Below, piece after piece: positions 34,416 to 42,650 of a DNA stretch of 64,000 bases (positions are counted from its first letter, which is position 1; each line of letters begins with the position of its first letter). The notes below the pieces were generated by a model that saw only the letters and a list, made by a program, of their open reading frames with translations, was not told the origin of the DNA and made no database searches. The stretch is taken from NCBI GenBank assembly GCA_017466695.1, contig JAFTTR010000017.1, forward strand, positions 1-64,000. Reading direction: 5' to 3'. The translations under genes and the position numbers were made by a program. This DNA is from Alphaproteobacteria bacterium. Its GTDB lineage: Bacteria > Pseudomonadota > Alphaproteobacteria > CAAHEQ01 > UBA3637.

Positions 34416-35606
34416 ATGAAAAAATTACTCTTTATTGGGCATAGCTACCACAAAAAAACAAAATCAGCTGATTTTATTATTAACCTGTTAAAGGGAAAAT
34501 ATGAAATTGAAACTTTTTATTTCGATCCTTATAATGATGAAGCTAATGCATTTGAACAACTTAAAAACAAAACAGTTAACAATATTGTTTTATGGCAAAT
34601 AGCTCCCAACATAGAGAAGTTAATATCTTATGTAAAAACAGACAAAATTACTTTTTTCCCTATGTATGATGCATCAAGAAATGAAGAATATGATTTTTGG
34701 TATTCATACAAAAATGTAAAAATAATTAATTTTTCTATGGCTTTGCACAAAAAATTAAAAAATATGGGCCTTGATTCAAAATATATCCAATATTTTCCCA
34801 AACCAGAAGATAACTTTATTAAAGGGGATGAAAAAAATATTTATTTTTGGCAACGCATCAATAAAATTAATGTCAATGTTGTTGAAAAATTATTTTCAAA
34901 TCTCGGATTTGATAAACTTCATATTCACAATGCAATTGATCCTCAACATTCATTTGTCAAACCACATAATAAAATAAAGAATAAAATTGAATATTCAACT
35001 TGGTATGATAAAAAAGAAGATATGAAAAAAGATATTCAATCTGCTCAAATTTATATTGCGCCTCGTGAATTTGAAGGCATTGGTATGAGTTTTTTAGAAG
35101 CAATGGCAATGGGTAAATGCGTAATTGCTCCCAATTATCCAACAATGAATGAATATATTATTCATAATCAAAATGGTGTTCTGTATGATTTGTCAAATCC
35201 TCAACCATTAAATTACTTTGATCCAATTCAATTAGGTAAAAATGCATATGATAGCATAAAATTAGGATATCAAAAATGGGAAAACGATAAATCGGAAATC
35301 CTCAAATGGATTGAAGAACCTGTAACCATAGATGAAAATATATTAAAAAATGCAAAAAATATTACCATTCGATATAAACTCTTTAAAATTTTTCCAATAT
35401 TGTCCTTTAGTAAAAAAAATAACACTCTCAAAATAAGTTTACTTAAATTTATTCCTCTTTTTTCTTGCAAAAGAAATGGGAACAACTATAAAATTAATCT
35501 AATTGGAATTCCATTTTTAGAAACTAAAAATAGAAAAAACAATAAAATCCGTATTTATTTTATTTTTAAACTGCCAATATTAAAAGAAACAAGAAAAACC
35601 AATTAA
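34416..35606 (+). CDS. GT4-like glycosyltransferase with four-repeat tail
   Basis: A 396-residue GT-B protein. The donor-site half is recognisable: IYIAPREFEGIGMSFLEAM, then AMGKCVIAPNYPTMNEYI. The N-terminal half is divergent and may fold differently. The last 80 residues hold four copies of the tail motif (LFKIFPILSFS, LLKFIPLFSCK, LIGIPFLETK, IFKLPILKET). It is the last of the coupled GT genes, followed by a 35-base gap to the cytidylyltransferase. Activity is inferred from the C-terminal half. Confidence 0.8.
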   Translation: MKKLLFIGHSYHKKTKSADFIINLLKGKYEIETFYFDPYNDEANAFEQLKNKTVNNIVLWQIAPNIEKLISYVKTDKITFFPMYDASRNEEYDFWYSYKNVKIINFSMALHKKLKNMGLDSKYIQYFPKPEDNFIKGDEKNIYFWQRINKINVNVVEKLFSNLGFDKLHIHNAIDPQHSFVKPHNKIKNKIEYSTWYDKKEDMKKDIQSAQIYIAPREFEGIGMSFLEAMAMGKCVIAPNYPTMNEYIIHNQNGVLYDLSNPQPLNYFDPIQLGKNAYDSIKLGYQKWENDKSEILKWIEEPVTIDENILKNAKNITIRYKLFKIFPILSFSKKNNTLKISLLKFIPLFSCKRNGNNYKINLIGIPFLETKNRKNNKIRIYFIFKLPILKETRKTN

Positions 35607-35641
35607 TAGCAAATTATATCTTAATATAAAAAGGAAAATAA

Positions 35642-36058
35642 ATGACTAAAGTTTTTGTATCAGGTTGTTTTGATGTTTTACACAGTGGGCATATTCGTTT
35701 TTTTGAAGAAGCAAGCGAATATGGGGATTTATATGTTTCCATTGGGTCGGATAAAACGGTAATGGCACTTAAAAATAGGCCAACTCTTTATAATGAAAAT
35801 GAACGGCTTTATATGGTTTCAGCCATCAAATTTGTGCATACTGCTTTTGTGGCGAAAGGGTCTGGCAAACTCGATTTTGAGGAAGAAATCAAAACCATCA
35901 AACCAGACATTTTCTTTGTCAATAAAGATGGGCACAGTGCTGAAAAACAAGCCTTTGTCGAAAGCCTTGGTATCAGATATGTCGTCAGCGACAGAATCCC
36001 AAAAGACTTACTCCCTATTCGATCAACAACAGCCATTCGAAATGAATTAAAAAAATAA
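35642..36058 (+). CDS. cytidylyl/adenylyltransferase family protein
   Basis: A 138-residue nucleotidyltransferase of the TagD/RfaE-C type. GCFDVLHSGHIRFFEEA carries the HxGH catalytic motif, and LLPIRSTTAIR is the C-terminal signature. It activates a phosphorylated polyol, heptose or aminoalcohol with CTP or ATP; the substrate is unknown. The polysaccharide context suggests a glycan-linked substituent. An AAGGAAA ribosome site precedes the ATG. Confidence 0.88.
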   Translation: MTKVFVSGCFDVLHSGHIRFFEEASEYGDLYVSIGSDKTVMALKNRPTLYNENERLYMVSAIKFVHTAFVAKGSGKLDFEEEIKTIKPDIFFVNKDGHSAEKQAFVESLGIRYVVSDRIPKDLLPIRSTTAIRNELKK

Positions 36059-36115
36059 TCCCCTCTTGAAATTTGCCTCATTTTTGTGTACGCTATTAAA
36101 AAAACTGGGGGTTTG

Positions 36116-36589
36116 ATGATAAAAGTTTTATTCGTTTGTTTGGGTAACATTTGTCGCTCGCCAATGGCGCATATGATGTTTTTACAGCTAATAAAAGAAA
36201 AAGGTCTTTCTCATCTGTTTGAAGTTGAATCAGCTGGAACGGAAGAGTATAATTCCATTTATAAAGCTGGTATTCATTATGGAACAAAAGAAATCTTCCA
36301 TCAAATGAAAGTCCCTTATCAAGAACATATTTCTCGCCATTTTAAAAAAGCTGATTACAAACATTATGATTATATCCTCGCCATGGATTCACAAAATGTA
36401 AGAGATATCCTTGCTATCACAAACGGCGACCCTGATGAAAAAGTCAAACGCTTGCTGGATTACACCCCTTCTCCAAGAGATGTTAAAGATCCTTGGTATA
36501 CTGGTAATTTTGATGAAACGTATTGGGATGTATATGAAGGCTTGCATTGTTTTTTTGACTCCCTAAATATCAAAAAAGGAGATAAATGA
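36116..36589 (+). CDS. low-molecular-weight protein-tyrosine phosphatase
   Basis: A 157-residue phosphatase with the CLGNICR (Cx5R) P-loop near residue 8 and the general acid in DPWYTG near residue 120. In polysaccharide clusters such enzymes oppose tyrosine kinases that control chain length. No kinase gene is in the window. The ATG at 36116 is chosen over the in-frame 36086 start because of family length and the G-rich ribosome site (GGGGG) just upstream. It overlaps the next gene by four bases. Confidence 0.93.
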   Translation: MIKVLFVCLGNICRSPMAHMMFLQLIKEKGLSHLFEVESAGTEEYNSIYKAGIHYGTKEIFHQMKVPYQEHISRHFKKADYKHYDYILAMDSQNVRDILAITNGDPDEKVKRLLDYTPSPRDVKDPWYTGNFDETYWDVYEGLHCFFDSLNIKKGDK

Positions 36590-37185
36590 TGTTCAAATTT
36601 TTAGGAGTTATTCTCATGTCTACACTGATTGCTACTAGCGCCCTTGCAGCAGGCGAAATTAAACTACCCCACCCTGATAAAGTGGGTAAAAAAACACTCA
36701 TGCATGCTATCAATATGCGCAAATCTTCAAAAATATATATAAATAAAGAAATTGATGCTGTTACACTGGGTACTATTTTGTGGGCTGCTTACGGACTTAA
36801 TCGCTCCACTGGGGAAAGGACCATTCCAACAGCTATGAATCAAAAAGATTTATCCGTTTATGTAACAAAAAAGGATGGCACTTATAAATATGATGCCGAT
36901 TATCACCAACTTATCCCTGTTTCAAAAGAAGATTTACGTCCCCTTTTTAACACACAAGAATATATGGCTGATGTGCCTGTTGTTTTAATCTATACCGGTT
37001 CAAAAGAAGATTATGCCTCCATGCACGCTGGGTCTGCTTATCAAAATGTGGGCCTTTTTGCAGCAGCAAATGAAATGGGTAGCGTTGTGAGAGGTTATTT
37101 TGACAAAGAAGCTGTTCATAAAGCCCTTAATCTACCAGTTGAAGAACGTGTCATTATCTCTCAAGCTGTGGGATACACACAGTAA
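36586..37185 (+). CDS. exported SagB-type nitroreductase-like protein
   Basis: A 199-residue flavin-fold protein with a Sec signal peptide (FKFLGVILMSTLIATSALAAG, cleavage near residue 22). The mature part has MHAINMRKSSKIY, the start of nitroreductase-fold proteins. GTILWAAYGLNRSTGERTIPTAMNQ and GSAYQNVGLFAAANEMGSV match the SagB/ThcOx-like subset. A periplasmic location is unusual for a flavoenzyme and suggests export after cofactor loading or a non-catalytic role. It is coupled to the phosphatase gene (ATGATG overlap). Confidence 0.8.
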   Translation: MMFKFLGVILMSTLIATSALAAGEIKLPHPDKVGKKTLMHAINMRKSSKIYINKEIDAVTLGTILWAAYGLNRSTGERTIPTAMNQKDLSVYVTKKDGTYKYDADYHQLIPVSKEDLRPLFNTQEYMADVPVVLIYTGSKEDYASMHAGSAYQNVGLFAAANEMGSVVRGYFDKEAVHKALNLPVEERVIISQAVGYTQ

Positions 37186-37205
37186 AAAAACTTTTCTATC
37201 AATAC

Positions 37206-37240
37206 AAAAAAGAGTCCCCCTTTTGGATGACTCTTTTTTT
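37206..37240. terminator. terminator at the end of the plus-strand cluster
   Basis: AAAAAGAGTC (37206-37215) pairs with GACTCTTTTT (37229-37238) and is followed by more T. The converging fcl gene ends 16 bases further on. Confidence 0.8.
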
Positions 37241-37255
37241 TATATCTCTACACCG

Positions 37256-38320
37256 TTAATCGAGCGAAGAATACCAGTTATAAAAATCTTCAACTCCTTT
37301 ATCCAATGGGATTTTAGGTTCCCATCCAAGGTCTTTAATTCTGGTTGCATCCATCATTTTGCGTGGTGTTCCGTTTGGTTTGGACGTGTCATAAGAAATT
37401 TCACCTTCAAATCCAACCACTTTTTTCACCAATTCAAACAAATCTTTGAGCAAAATATCATCCCCTTTGGTGATATTCACATGCTCGCCAATTTCTTTGT
37501 AATCCTTATTTTGCATCAAATAAAAACAAGCATCTGCCAAATCGTCCGAACACATCATTTCACGATAAACAGAGCCATCCCCCCACAAAACAACTTTGTC
37601 TTTAAAAGCACCAACATTATTCAATGCTTTTTCAATGCTTTTATTGTCATCAAAATCAACGGTTTCATCCAATTTCCAACCCAATTTATACCGTTTTAAA
37701 TCTTTTTTAATTGCTTCAAAATCACCTTTAGAAAGCAACTTAGCCAAATGAAACCGGCGCATAATCATAGGAAGTAAGTGAGCTGTTTCCATATTGAAAT
37801 TATCCCCAATTCCATATTGATTTGTCGGCATAACAGAGATAAAATTCGTCCCATATTGCTCATTATAATAACGGCATAATTTGATGGCTGAAATCTTCGC
37901 CAACGCATACGCTTCATTTGTACTTTCAAGTGGTCCTGTGAGCAAGCAATCTTCAACCATTGGTTGGGGCGCAAGACGAGGATAAATGCATGAACTTCCC
38001 AAATTTAAAAGTTTTTTCACCCCTGTTTTATAAGCGCTATGAATCACATTTGAGGCAATCATTATATTTTGATAAATAAACTCAGCAGGATATGTTTTGT
38101 TTGCCAAAATACCACCCACTTTGGCAGCAGCTAAAAACACATACTCCGGTCTTTCTTTTTCAAAAAAGGCAAGTGTCTCTGCCTGATTTGTCAAATCAAG
38201 TTCTGTATGGGTTCTCGTAATAATATTTTTAAAGCCTTCTTTTTGAAGACGTCTTAAAATCGCAGATCCAACCAATCCATTATGCCCTGCGACAAAAATT
38301 TTTGCATTCTTTTCCATCAT
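37256..38320 (-). CDS. fcl: GDP-L-fucose synthase
   Basis: A 354-residue epimerase-reductase that turns GDP-4-keto-6-deoxymannose into GDP-L-fucose with NADPH. The NADP loop is VAGHNGLVGSAIL, LNLGSSCIYP holds the catalytic Ser, and YALAKISAIKLC gives the Tyr and Lys. Most enterobacterial Fcl have about 320 residues; here about 45 residues are inserted between RRFHLAKL and VVLWGDGS. It begins in a TAATG overlap with the gmd stop. The full active site suggests it is functional. Confidence 0.94.
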   Translation of the reverse strand: MMEKNAKIFVAGHNGLVGSAILRRLQKEGFKNIITRTHTELDLTNQAETLAFFEKERPEYVFLAAAKVGGILANKTYPAEFIYQNIMIASNVIHSAYKTGVKKLLNLGSSCIYPRLAPQPMVEDCLLTGPLESTNEAYALAKISAIKLCRYYNEQYGTNFISVMPTNQYGIGDNFNMETAHLLPMIMRRFHLAKLLSKGDFEAIKKDLKRYKLGWKLDETVDFDDNKSIEKALNNVGAFKDKVVLWGDGSVYREMMCSDDLADACFYLMQNKDYKEIGEHVNITKGDDILLKDLFELVKKVVGFEGEISYDTSKPNGTPRKMMDATRIKDLGWEPKIPLDKGVEDFYNWYSSLD

Positions 38321-39411
38321 TAATCCTCTGCTACTGGCACAATTTTATACCCATTGTCTTTCAACAACTTTTCACGTTTTGCAAGTTCAAAATCATTTTC
38401 AACCATTTCTTTGCAAAGATTTTCAAGACTTGTTTTTGGTTTCCATTTCAATAATTTTTTAGCTTTTGAGGCATCCCCTAACAAGACATCAACCTCTGCA
38501 GGACGGAAATATCTTGGGTCAACCTCAACAACAACTTTGCCAGTCTTTTTATCAATTCCTTTTTCATTCACCCCTTTTCCTTTAAATTCAATATCCATAT
38601 CCAAGTGTTTGAAAGTCATTTTGACAAAATCTCTGATAGAAGTTGTTCTCCCCGTTGCTAAGACAAAATCATCTGGCTTTTCATGTTGTAAAATACGCCA
38701 CATGCCTTCCACATAATCTCTGGCATGTCCCCAGTCACGTTTAGAGTTCAAATTACCCAAATAGAGCTTTTCTTGCAAACCAACTTTAATTCTGGCTGCT
38801 GCCATTGTGATTTTTCTGGTTACAAAAGTTTCCCCACGTCTAGGGCTTTCATGGTTGAACAAAATACCATTGGAGGCAAACATACCAAAACTTTCACGAT
38901 AATTCACCGTTATCCAATATCCATAAAGTTTTGCCACACCATAAGGGGAGCGTGGATAAAATGGTGTTTTTTCATTTTGTATTTTTTCTTGAATTTTGCC
39001 ATACAATTCAGAGGTTGAAGCCTGATAAAATCTCGTTGTCTTATCAAGACCTGTTACACGTAAGGATTCAAGCAAACGTAATGTTCCCATTGCATTTGTA
39101 TCAGCAGTAAACTCCGGACAATCCCATGACACTTTCACATGGCTTTGTGCTGCCAAATTGTAAACTTCATCTGGTTCAATTTTTTGAAGCAAGCTCACCA
39201 AATTAAGCGTATCCGTCATATCCCCATAATGCAAAAAGAATCTGGCATCTTCCTTATGAAAATCTTCATAAATATGATCAATACGAGCCGTGTTAAAAGA
39301 GGAGGAACGTCTTTTGATACCATGTACTTCATATCCTTTTGAAAGAAGCAACTCGGCCAAATAAGAACCATCTTGCCCTGTTACACCTGTAATTAAAGCT
39401 TTTTTTGCCAT
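38320..39411 (-). CDS. gmd: GDP-mannose 4,6-dehydratase
   Basis: A 363-residue short-chain dehydrogenase that converts GDP-mannose to GDP-4-keto-6-deoxymannose, the first step to GDP-fucose. The coenzyme loop is [28 protein letters not shown] holds Thr-Ser-Glu of the active site, and [12 protein letters not shown] contains YxxxK. Length is normal. It is coupled to fcl (TAATG) and lies two bases after the phosphomannomutase gene, so the three form one operon for GDP-fucose. Confidence 0.95.
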   Translation of the reverse strand: MAKKALITGVTGQDGSYLAELLLSKGYEVHGIKRRSSSFNTARIDHIYEDFHKEDARFFLHYGDMTDTLNLVSLLQKIEPDEVYNLAAQSHVKVSWDCPEFTADTNAMGTLRLLESLRVTGLDKTTRFYQASTSELYGKIQEKIQNEKTPFYPRSPYGVAKLYGYWITVNYRESFGMFASNGILFNHESPRRGETFVTRKITMAAARIKVGLQEKLYLGNLNSKRDWGHARDYVEGMWRILQHEKPDDFVLATGRTTSIRDFVKMTFKHLDMDIEFKGKGVNEKGIDKKTGKVVVEVDPRYFRPAEVDVLLGDASKAKKLLKWKPKTSLENLCKEMVENDFELAKREKLLKDNGYKIVPVAED

Positions 39412-39413
39412 TT

Positions 39414-40136
39414 TTATCCCCTATATTCACTTTTTAAAAAATCTTTTACAACATCTGGCCCTGCCACCTGCACAACAGCAGCATTCCCAAGTGCTAACAC
39501 AGCTTGTGCCAACGCATAATCGTTCCCACCAGAAAATGTCTTATCCCCAAAAAAAACTATTTTTAATTTGGGATATATCTGTCTTAAATGATGAGCGACC
39601 TGCTCTTTTCCCTTTCCTTTTGGGGTGATATCAATTGAAATCATCCCCCCTATTGAAAAATCATATTCTGGGAATTGTTCAGCCAACAAATGACAAATTC
39701 GTTCTCGCTCATGCGTTTTTTTATCATAGGCAAAGTATTTTTCTCTTTCAGCATACGGACAATCGCGTCCAAGGACAGAAAAGTTAATCATGCCTTCTCG
39801 ATATTCAATATAATTGCCGAATAATTCATGAGGATAAGTGGTTATAGAACGGAACTCCTCTAACTTTTCAATCAAACGAGGATTGGCTTGAAATTCGTTT
39901 TTATAAATAATTTCACCTCTTTTCCACAACACATTCCCCATTGAACAATAAACACCCTCGAAAGCGTCTAATACCTTTTGAGAGGCTTGTTCCTTCACTT
40001 TTTTAATATCCGAACCAGTTGCAATGAAACACGTTTTGTCTTTTGCCCATTTTAAGAAAAAAGATTCAAACTCTTTTGTCATAGGAAGTCGAGCTGGCGT
40101 AAGTGTTCCATCTAAGTCAAATACATATATCGTCAT
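39414..40136 (-). CDS. eukaryote-type phosphomannomutase (HAD fold)
   Basis: A 240-residue HAD-fold mutase that interconverts mannose-6-phosphate and mannose-1-phosphate. The nucleophile motif is [17 protein letters not shown] follows, and the stretch [36 protein letters not shown] and [13 protein letters not shown] matches the PMM1/PMM2 family found mainly in eukaryotes. Most bacteria use the unrelated ManB/AlgC type. With gmd and fcl downstream, it should feed GDP-fucose. The mannose-1-phosphate guanylyltransferase needed between them is not in the window. Confidence 0.9.
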   Translation of the reverse strand: MTIYVFDLDGTLTPARLPMTKEFESFFLKWAKDKTCFIATGSDIKKVKEQASQKVLDAFEGVYCSMGNVLWKRGEIIYKNEFQANPRLIEKLEEFRSITTYPHELFGNYIEYREGMINFSVLGRDCPYAEREKYFAYDKKTHERERICHLLAEQFPEYDFSIGGMISIDITPKGKGKEQVAHHLRQIYPKLKIVFFGDKTFSGGNDYALAQAVLALGNAAVVQVAGPDVVKDFLKSEYRG

Positions 40137-40144
40137 AAATCACC

Positions 40145-40579
40145 TTAATTCTTTTTCCAATCAGCTAAAATCCAAGAAGAGCTGTTTGCCTTATTTTCAC
40201 CGCCAACGCCAAAAGCGAGCAAAACGCCAAGTTCATCACAAACAACCCCTTCTGGAATATTTTCTTTTGTTCTGTCCCCACCATTAGCAAAAACAAGGAC
40301 ATCATTTGGATATTTTTCTCTTGCTTTTCGAATACCATCTGAGGCTGAATTATCAGCATCATCAAAAGCAATCACATCAATCACATTTTTCAAATACCCA
40401 CAAATAGCTTGACGCGTCTTAAAGCTCATAAAATTTTTACCTTTTTTTCGACAAAGCCACTCATCAGAATTTAATAACAGAATAACACCATCACTATTTT
40501 CTGCAGCAGATTTAATCATTTCAATATGTCCTTCATGTAATGGATCAAACCCACCTGAAACAATATAATATGTACTCAT
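40145..40579 (-). CDS. cytidylyltransferase-like nucleotidyltransferase
   Basis: A 144-residue nucleotidyltransferase with the HxGH motif in SGGFDPLHEGHIEMI and the loop FANGGDRTKENIPE. It is related to the RfaE-C/TagD fold but lacks the RSTT end seen in 35642-36058. Substrate unknown. It starts the operon that continues with phosphomannomutase, gmd and fcl, with eight bases to the next gene. This suggests a second nucleotide-sugar-like precursor for the same glycan. Confidence 0.83.
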   Translation of the reverse strand: MSTYYIVSGGFDPLHEGHIEMIKSAAENSDGVILLLNSDEWLCRKKGKNFMSFKTRQAICGYLKNVIDVIAFDDADNSASDGIRKAREKYPNDVLVFANGGDRTKENIPEGVVCDELGVLLAFGVGGENKANSSSWILADWKKN

Positions 40580-40647
40580 AAATCCCCTTTCATTTGAATA
40601 AATTTAGTATGGATAAAAGAAGGGGAAAAAGCAACCTTTTTTTTATT

Positions 40648-41610
40648 TTATTGGATTTTACATTGTCTGTTGATACATTCATATGTTTCAACTTTTCCAT
40701 TTTCGTATTTTAAGGATAGGTAGACCCCATTTTTTTCATTTTTTAAAATGTATTTTCCTGTGCCTAATTTTTCATCTTTATAAAAAACACCTTTATTTTC
40801 ACCTTCTGTATGATACCGGACAATATAAAAATGTTTCTCTTTTGAAAAAAGAACATAGTGCGCCAAATAAGATGAACAATTTTTAATACAAAATCCTTTT
40901 TTAGTCAAAAATTCTTCTTGAAAGCGAACATACCATTTGCCAAATGTTTTAAAACCAGCGTTTCCTTCTCCATATACATGATACCCTCTATTATCAAAAG
41001 AGCCAAAGTCAAGCATCAAGATATCAGCATCTAAAATCTTATATTCCTTTGGAGACAATCTTGACAATATCCACGCATTTGTCCACACAATTGGGGACGC
41101 ATAATCTCTATTAAATTTTTTAACCCGATTATAATAATCCATCGCTTTTTTTACAAAAGGGTGTTGAGGCGTTACAGCAACAAAACCTGCTGACAACACT
41201 TGAAAATCTTGTCGAACAAAAACAAGTTTTTCATTTTGAATTAAATCATCTATCGACTTTTTCAACACCATATCCGTATCTAGATAAATTCCCCCTTCTT
41301 GATAAAGTGCTTCAAGCCGACACCAATCAGACACATAGGGCCATTCTTTATCTTGATATGTTTTTCTCACAAAATAATTTGCCTCGATATTACAATTTTT
41401 TTCATCCCAACGTTTAATTTCATAATCTGGCATATGCTTTTTCCATAAAGCGATATTATCTTTTACAATTTGAGGTTCTTCACCCCCCACCCAGACATAA
41501 TGAATTTTTTTTGGAATAGAGTTAATTTCCACCTTATTTTTATTTTCTTGTGCCATCACAATCAAAGGAAAAAAAAGACTCAAAAACAACACAAGAAAAT
41601 TTTTTTTCAT
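40648..41610 (-). CDS. GT32-type glycosyltransferase with a signal peptide
   Basis: A 320-residue protein of the OCH1-like/capsular GT32 family. IPKKIHYVWVGGEEP opens the domain, YVSDWCRLEALYQEGGIY leads to LDTDM (the DxD motif), and AVTPQHPFVKKAM is conserved. What is odd is the N-terminus: MKKNFLVLFLSLFFPLIVMAQ is a clean Sec signal peptide with cleavage after VMA, so the enzyme should be outside the cytoplasm. The last 70 residues form a small beta-rich domain with cysteines. Donor and target are unknown. An exported effector or a surface-modifying enzyme are both possible. Confidence 0.82.
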   Translation of the reverse strand: MKKNFLVLFLSLFFPLIVMAQENKNKVEINSIPKKIHYVWVGGEEPQIVKDNIALWKKHMPDYEIKRWDEKNCNIEANYFVRKTYQDKEWPYVSDWCRLEALYQEGGIYLDTDMVLKKSIDDLIQNEKLVFVRQDFQVLSAGFVAVTPQHPFVKKAMDYYNRVKKFNRDYASPIVWTNAWILSRLSPKEYKILDADILMLDFGSFDNRGYHVYGEGNAGFKTFGKWYVRFQEEFLTKKGFCIKNCSSYLAHYVLFSKEKHFYIVRYHTEGENKGVFYKDEKLGTGKYILKNEKNGVYLSLKYENGKVETYECINRQCKIQ

Positions 41611-41622
41611 AAAATTAATCTC

Positions 41623-42495
41623 CTAACTTTTCCACGAAAAAGGCATTTTTTCCAACTCATTTTCAAAAGCTGTTATTATCCTTTCTTTTAAACCCTCTGG
41701 TTTTAAATTAAGTTTTTTTACTTCATCTAATGAAACCTCTACAATTTCATATGAATTTAAATCAGAATGGTATTTTGTCCATTCTAACCCAGTGGGTTTT
41801 TCTCTTTTACTTTCATAACATAAGAAAAAATCAACACTATTATTCCTTTGTTCATCCTCAAAATGGAACAAAAATTTGGCTGAAGAAATTAAACTTCCCG
41901 TTTCTTCCAACAACTCTCTTTTCAAGGCTTTTAAAGGAGTTTCATCCTTTTCAACTCCTCCACCAGGGGTTACATAATAAGTATCAACATTTTGTTTAGA
42001 GCGTTTAATCAAAACAAGTTTTTTTTCTTTTGTAATCAAAATCCCTCTAGCAGAAGGTCTTACCCCTTCTTTTAAATCCACCTTTAATGGTCCTTGTAAA
42101 AAAGAAATCCCTTGTTCAATTTTAATCAGTTCATTGAGTGTATCAGCATGAATTCCTTCATCCGTTAAAGACAAAAACTTCATATCCACATGTTTATGAG
42201 GTTCTTTGTTTTTAATCTGACCCTGGTAATTTTTAACTTCGAGGAAAAAGACAACATAATCAGCCACCGGCTCAACCATTTTAAATTCTAAATCACATTC
42301 TCGAACTTTTATATCTAATTCTTCATAAAGTTCACGAATAGCCCCTTCAAAAACGGTTTCATTTGCCTCAATATGTCCTCCAGGCAAAACATAGTCCCCT
42401 TTATAAATTGAATAATTTTTTCGTTTTTGAAAAAGATATTTTTCTCCTTCTTTTATCAAAAAAACAGCTGATATTTTCCTTAAATCCCTATTCAT
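41623..42495 (-). CDS. tandem Nudix hydrolase
   Basis: A 290-residue protein with two complete Nudix domains. The first box runs GGHIEANETVFEGAIRELYE-EL and the second GGGVEKDETPLKALKRELLE-ET, each keeping the REUxEE metal residues. The first domain begins SAVFLIKEGEKYLFQKR, the second ARGILITKEKKLVLIKR. Substrates may be nucleoside diphosphate derivatives; the sequence does not say which. It lies 12 bases before the GT32 gene on the same strand, so the two probably share a transcript. Confidence 0.9.
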   Translation of the reverse strand: MNRDLRKISAVFLIKEGEKYLFQKRKNYSIYKGDYVLPGGHIEANETVFEGAIRELYEELDIKVRECDLEFKMVEPVADYVVFFLEVKNYQGQIKNKEPHKHVDMKFLSLTDEGIHADTLNELIKIEQGISFLQGPLKVDLKEGVRPSARGILITKEKKLVLIKRSKQNVDTYYVTPGGGVEKDETPLKALKRELLEETGSLISSAKFLFHFEDEQRNNSVDFFLCYESKREKPTGLEWTKYHSDLNSYEIVEVSLDEVKKLNLKPEGLKERIITAFENELEKMPFSWKS

Positions 42496-42589
42496 AGCAC
42501 CTCTTTTTCTAAAGTTGATATAAACGTATAATTCTTCATCTTATTTGTCAAGAAAAACTCAAAATAACAAACACTTGGATATTATTTTT

Positions 42590-42618
42590 TTGCATTTATT
42601 CACATACTATGTTATGTT
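42590..42618 (+). promoter_or_regulatory. promoter of the porin gene
   Basis: TTGCAT (42590-42595), 17 bases, TATGTT (42613-42618), 32 bases before the ATG at 42651. Confidence 0.55.
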
Positions 42619-42650
42619 AGAAAAAAGTGCAACCAATAAGAGGTATTAAA

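Noticed and set aside
33533..35606. Tail repeats as low-complexity sequence errors
   Set aside because: The repeats keep a fixed Leu/Phe-x-Phe-x-Pro register in protein while the DNA differs between copies, so selection at protein level is likely.
37100..37699. 199-codon plus-strand frame
   Set aside because: It lies antisense to fcl and across the terminator, has no ribosome site, and its product has no family character.
41623..42495. Fusion artefact of two Nudix genes
   Set aside because: Both domains are complete and joined by an ordinary linker in one frame without internal ribosome site, so a true tandem protein is simpler.
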